64,000 bases of DNA, from NCBI GenBank assembly GCA_965215545.1, contig OZ244066.1:2542001-2606000 (forward strand), written 5' to 3'. Shown here piece after piece: positions 63,270-64,000 of this stretch. Within the stretch, counting starts at the first letter, position 1. Each line of letters begins with the position of its first letter. Origin of the DNA: MPNP01 sp965215545 (GTDB lineage Bacteria > Pseudomonadota > Alphaproteobacteria > Rhodobacterales > Rhodobacteraceae). Under the pieces are notes generated by a model. The model had not been told where the DNA came from. It worked only from the letters and a program-made list of their open reading frames with translations, and searched no databases. The position numbers were made by a program, and so were the translations under genes.

Positions 63270-63951
63270 GCCGGGAGAGCAGGATCGTTGAAAAATAGGG
63301 CGGGTCCATGGGTGCCTCTGCAAGAGGGATCACCCGCTCATCGTGCAGGCTGGCATGGATGATCAGGGTGGCTTCGGCCAGCAACCCCCTGGCAGCCAGC
63401 AGGGTGCGGATCCGTTCCAGATGACGACCGACCTTGATGATGACGCACATCTCCGTGGTTGCGATCCGGGCCGCCAGGGTTGCGGTATCCAGTGTGGCAG
63501 GCAGGACCATGAGTGAATCCGTATGGGCACCGAGAGGTTGGCCAGCTGCGGCGGCACAGGCTGTCAGGGAACTGACGCCGGGGATAATCTCGATGGTGCA
63601 GTGCCCGGCAAGCCGGGACTGGAGATGGAGGAATGAGCCGTAAAAGAGCGGATCACCCTGACAGAGGAGGACCACATCCTGGCCCTTTCCGAGATGGTCA
63701 GTGATGTCCCGGGCTGCCTGGTCATAGATTGCCGCGGCGGCATGGGCTTCCGGGCGCATCGGGATGATGATGGGGATCTCGACGATCCCGGATGGAATGA
63801 TGTCGCGGGCGATGGTGCGGGCAAGACTCGGTCCGGTATCGGGTTGGGGATAGGCCAGGACCTGGCAGGTGCTGATCAGCCGATGGGCCCGCAGGGTCAT
63901 CAGGTCAGGAGCGCCGGGGCCGAGACCAATGCCACGCAGAGTGCCGTTCAT
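63247..63951 (-). CDS. cobI: precorrin-2 C20-methyltransferase
   Basis: A 234-residue SAM methyltransferase: GIGLGPGAPDLMTLRA, LLCQGDPLFYGSFLHLQ and IIPGVSSLTACAAAAG are CobI/CbiL motifs. ATG 63951 is preferred over 63966 because it forms an ATGA overlap with the stop of the gene upstream. The next step after CobA, it feeds CobJ encoded downstream. Confidence 0.92.
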   Translation of the reverse strand: MNGTLRGIGLGPGAPDLMTLRAHRLISTCQVLAYPQPDTGPSLARTIARDIIPSGIVEIPIIIPMRPEAHAAAAIYDQAARDITDHLGKGQDVVLLCQGDPLFYGSFLHLQSRLAGHCTIEIIPGVSSLTACAAAAGQPLGAHTDSLMVLPATLDTATLAARIATTEMCVIIKVGRHLERIRTLLAARGLLAEATLIIHASLHDERVIPLAEAPMDPPYFSTILLSRHDSPACH

Positions 63952-64000
63952 ATGTTGAGCCGCCATTGCGTCACCGGCATGAAGGGTTTCCAGCCTCGCA
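63948..64000 (-). CDS. cobL: C-terminal end of a probable precorrin-6Y methyltransferase (CobL)
   Basis: The last 16 codons at the window edge read RGWKPFMPVTQWRLNI then TGA (63948-63950). The GWKPxMPVTQW element is the usual C-terminus of CobL-type proteins. Only this tail is visible, so the name rests on a short motif plus position immediately before cobI with a four-base overlap. Confidence 0.55.
   Translation of the reverse strand, partial: RGWKPFMPVTQWRLNI

Noticed and set aside
1..64000. CRISPR arrays, rRNA genes and prophage structural genes
   Set aside because: No regularly spaced repeats, rRNA-like sequence or capsid/tail gene patterns were found anywhere in the window.

Overview
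The window is GC-rich and looks like the chromosome of an alphaproteobacterium. Supporting signs are a Sinorhizobium-type aglR/aglEFGAK α-glucoside locus, a MetZ-type sulfhydrylase, an adrenodoxin-type ferredoxin, and a CobN/CobW/CobO/CobQ cobalamin cluster. There is no rRNA gene, no convincing tRNA and no CRISPR array, so placement below class level is not possible.

Layout. 1-4250 is a mobile-DNA graveyard: the end of an Rpn/DUF4351-like gene, an autotransporter-like fragment, a complete IS630-family element with terminal inverted repeats and a probable programmed -1 frameshift, and a decayed IS4-family transposase. 4252-12256 holds a LacI-type regulator divergent from a complete α-glucoside uptake and hydrolysis operon (binding protein, two permeases, GH13 glucosidase, ATPase), with polyphosphate kinase 2 just downstream. 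13414-17833 is an accessory island: a translationally coupled AAA ATPase plus GIY-YIG-like protein, a broken tyrosine recombinase, two small coiled-coil/membrane proteins and a secreted protein with a damaged start. 18132-21735 (minus) is a surface-glycan block (FkbM methyltransferase, three glycosyltransferases, a small RHH-like protein). 22319-46900 is mostly core: DegP/DegQ protease; thiYZX pyrimidine-precursor transporter behind a clear TPP riboswitch; potDBCA-type polyamine transporter; TerB/DnaJ protein; ferredoxin; xseA; ftsY; GST; metZ; trkH; a nitrilase-fold protein lacking its catalytic residues; an Amt transporter; and a three-gene signalling operon (receiver-PP2C, orphan binding protein, histidine kinase).

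46939-64000 is a cobalamin biosynthesis region: cobQ and cobO, then an interruption with an IS630 remnant and a broken higBA-like toxin-antitoxin pair, then cobN, cobW, cobK, cbiD (minus), cobA-cobB (plus), and cobM, cbiG-cobJ fusion, cobI and the tail of a probable cobL (minus). It mixes the late cobaltochelatase subunit CobN with CbiD and CbiG, otherwise typical of the early-cobalt pathway. Many neighbours overlap by four bases, pointing to translational coupling.

The most unusual signals are the AAA/GIY-YIG pair beside the dead integrase, the catalytically dead nitrilase homologue, the binding-protein/kinase/PP2C operon, an apparent ACG start codon on the TerB/DnaJ gene, and the wrecked toxin-antitoxin locus inside the cobalamin region.
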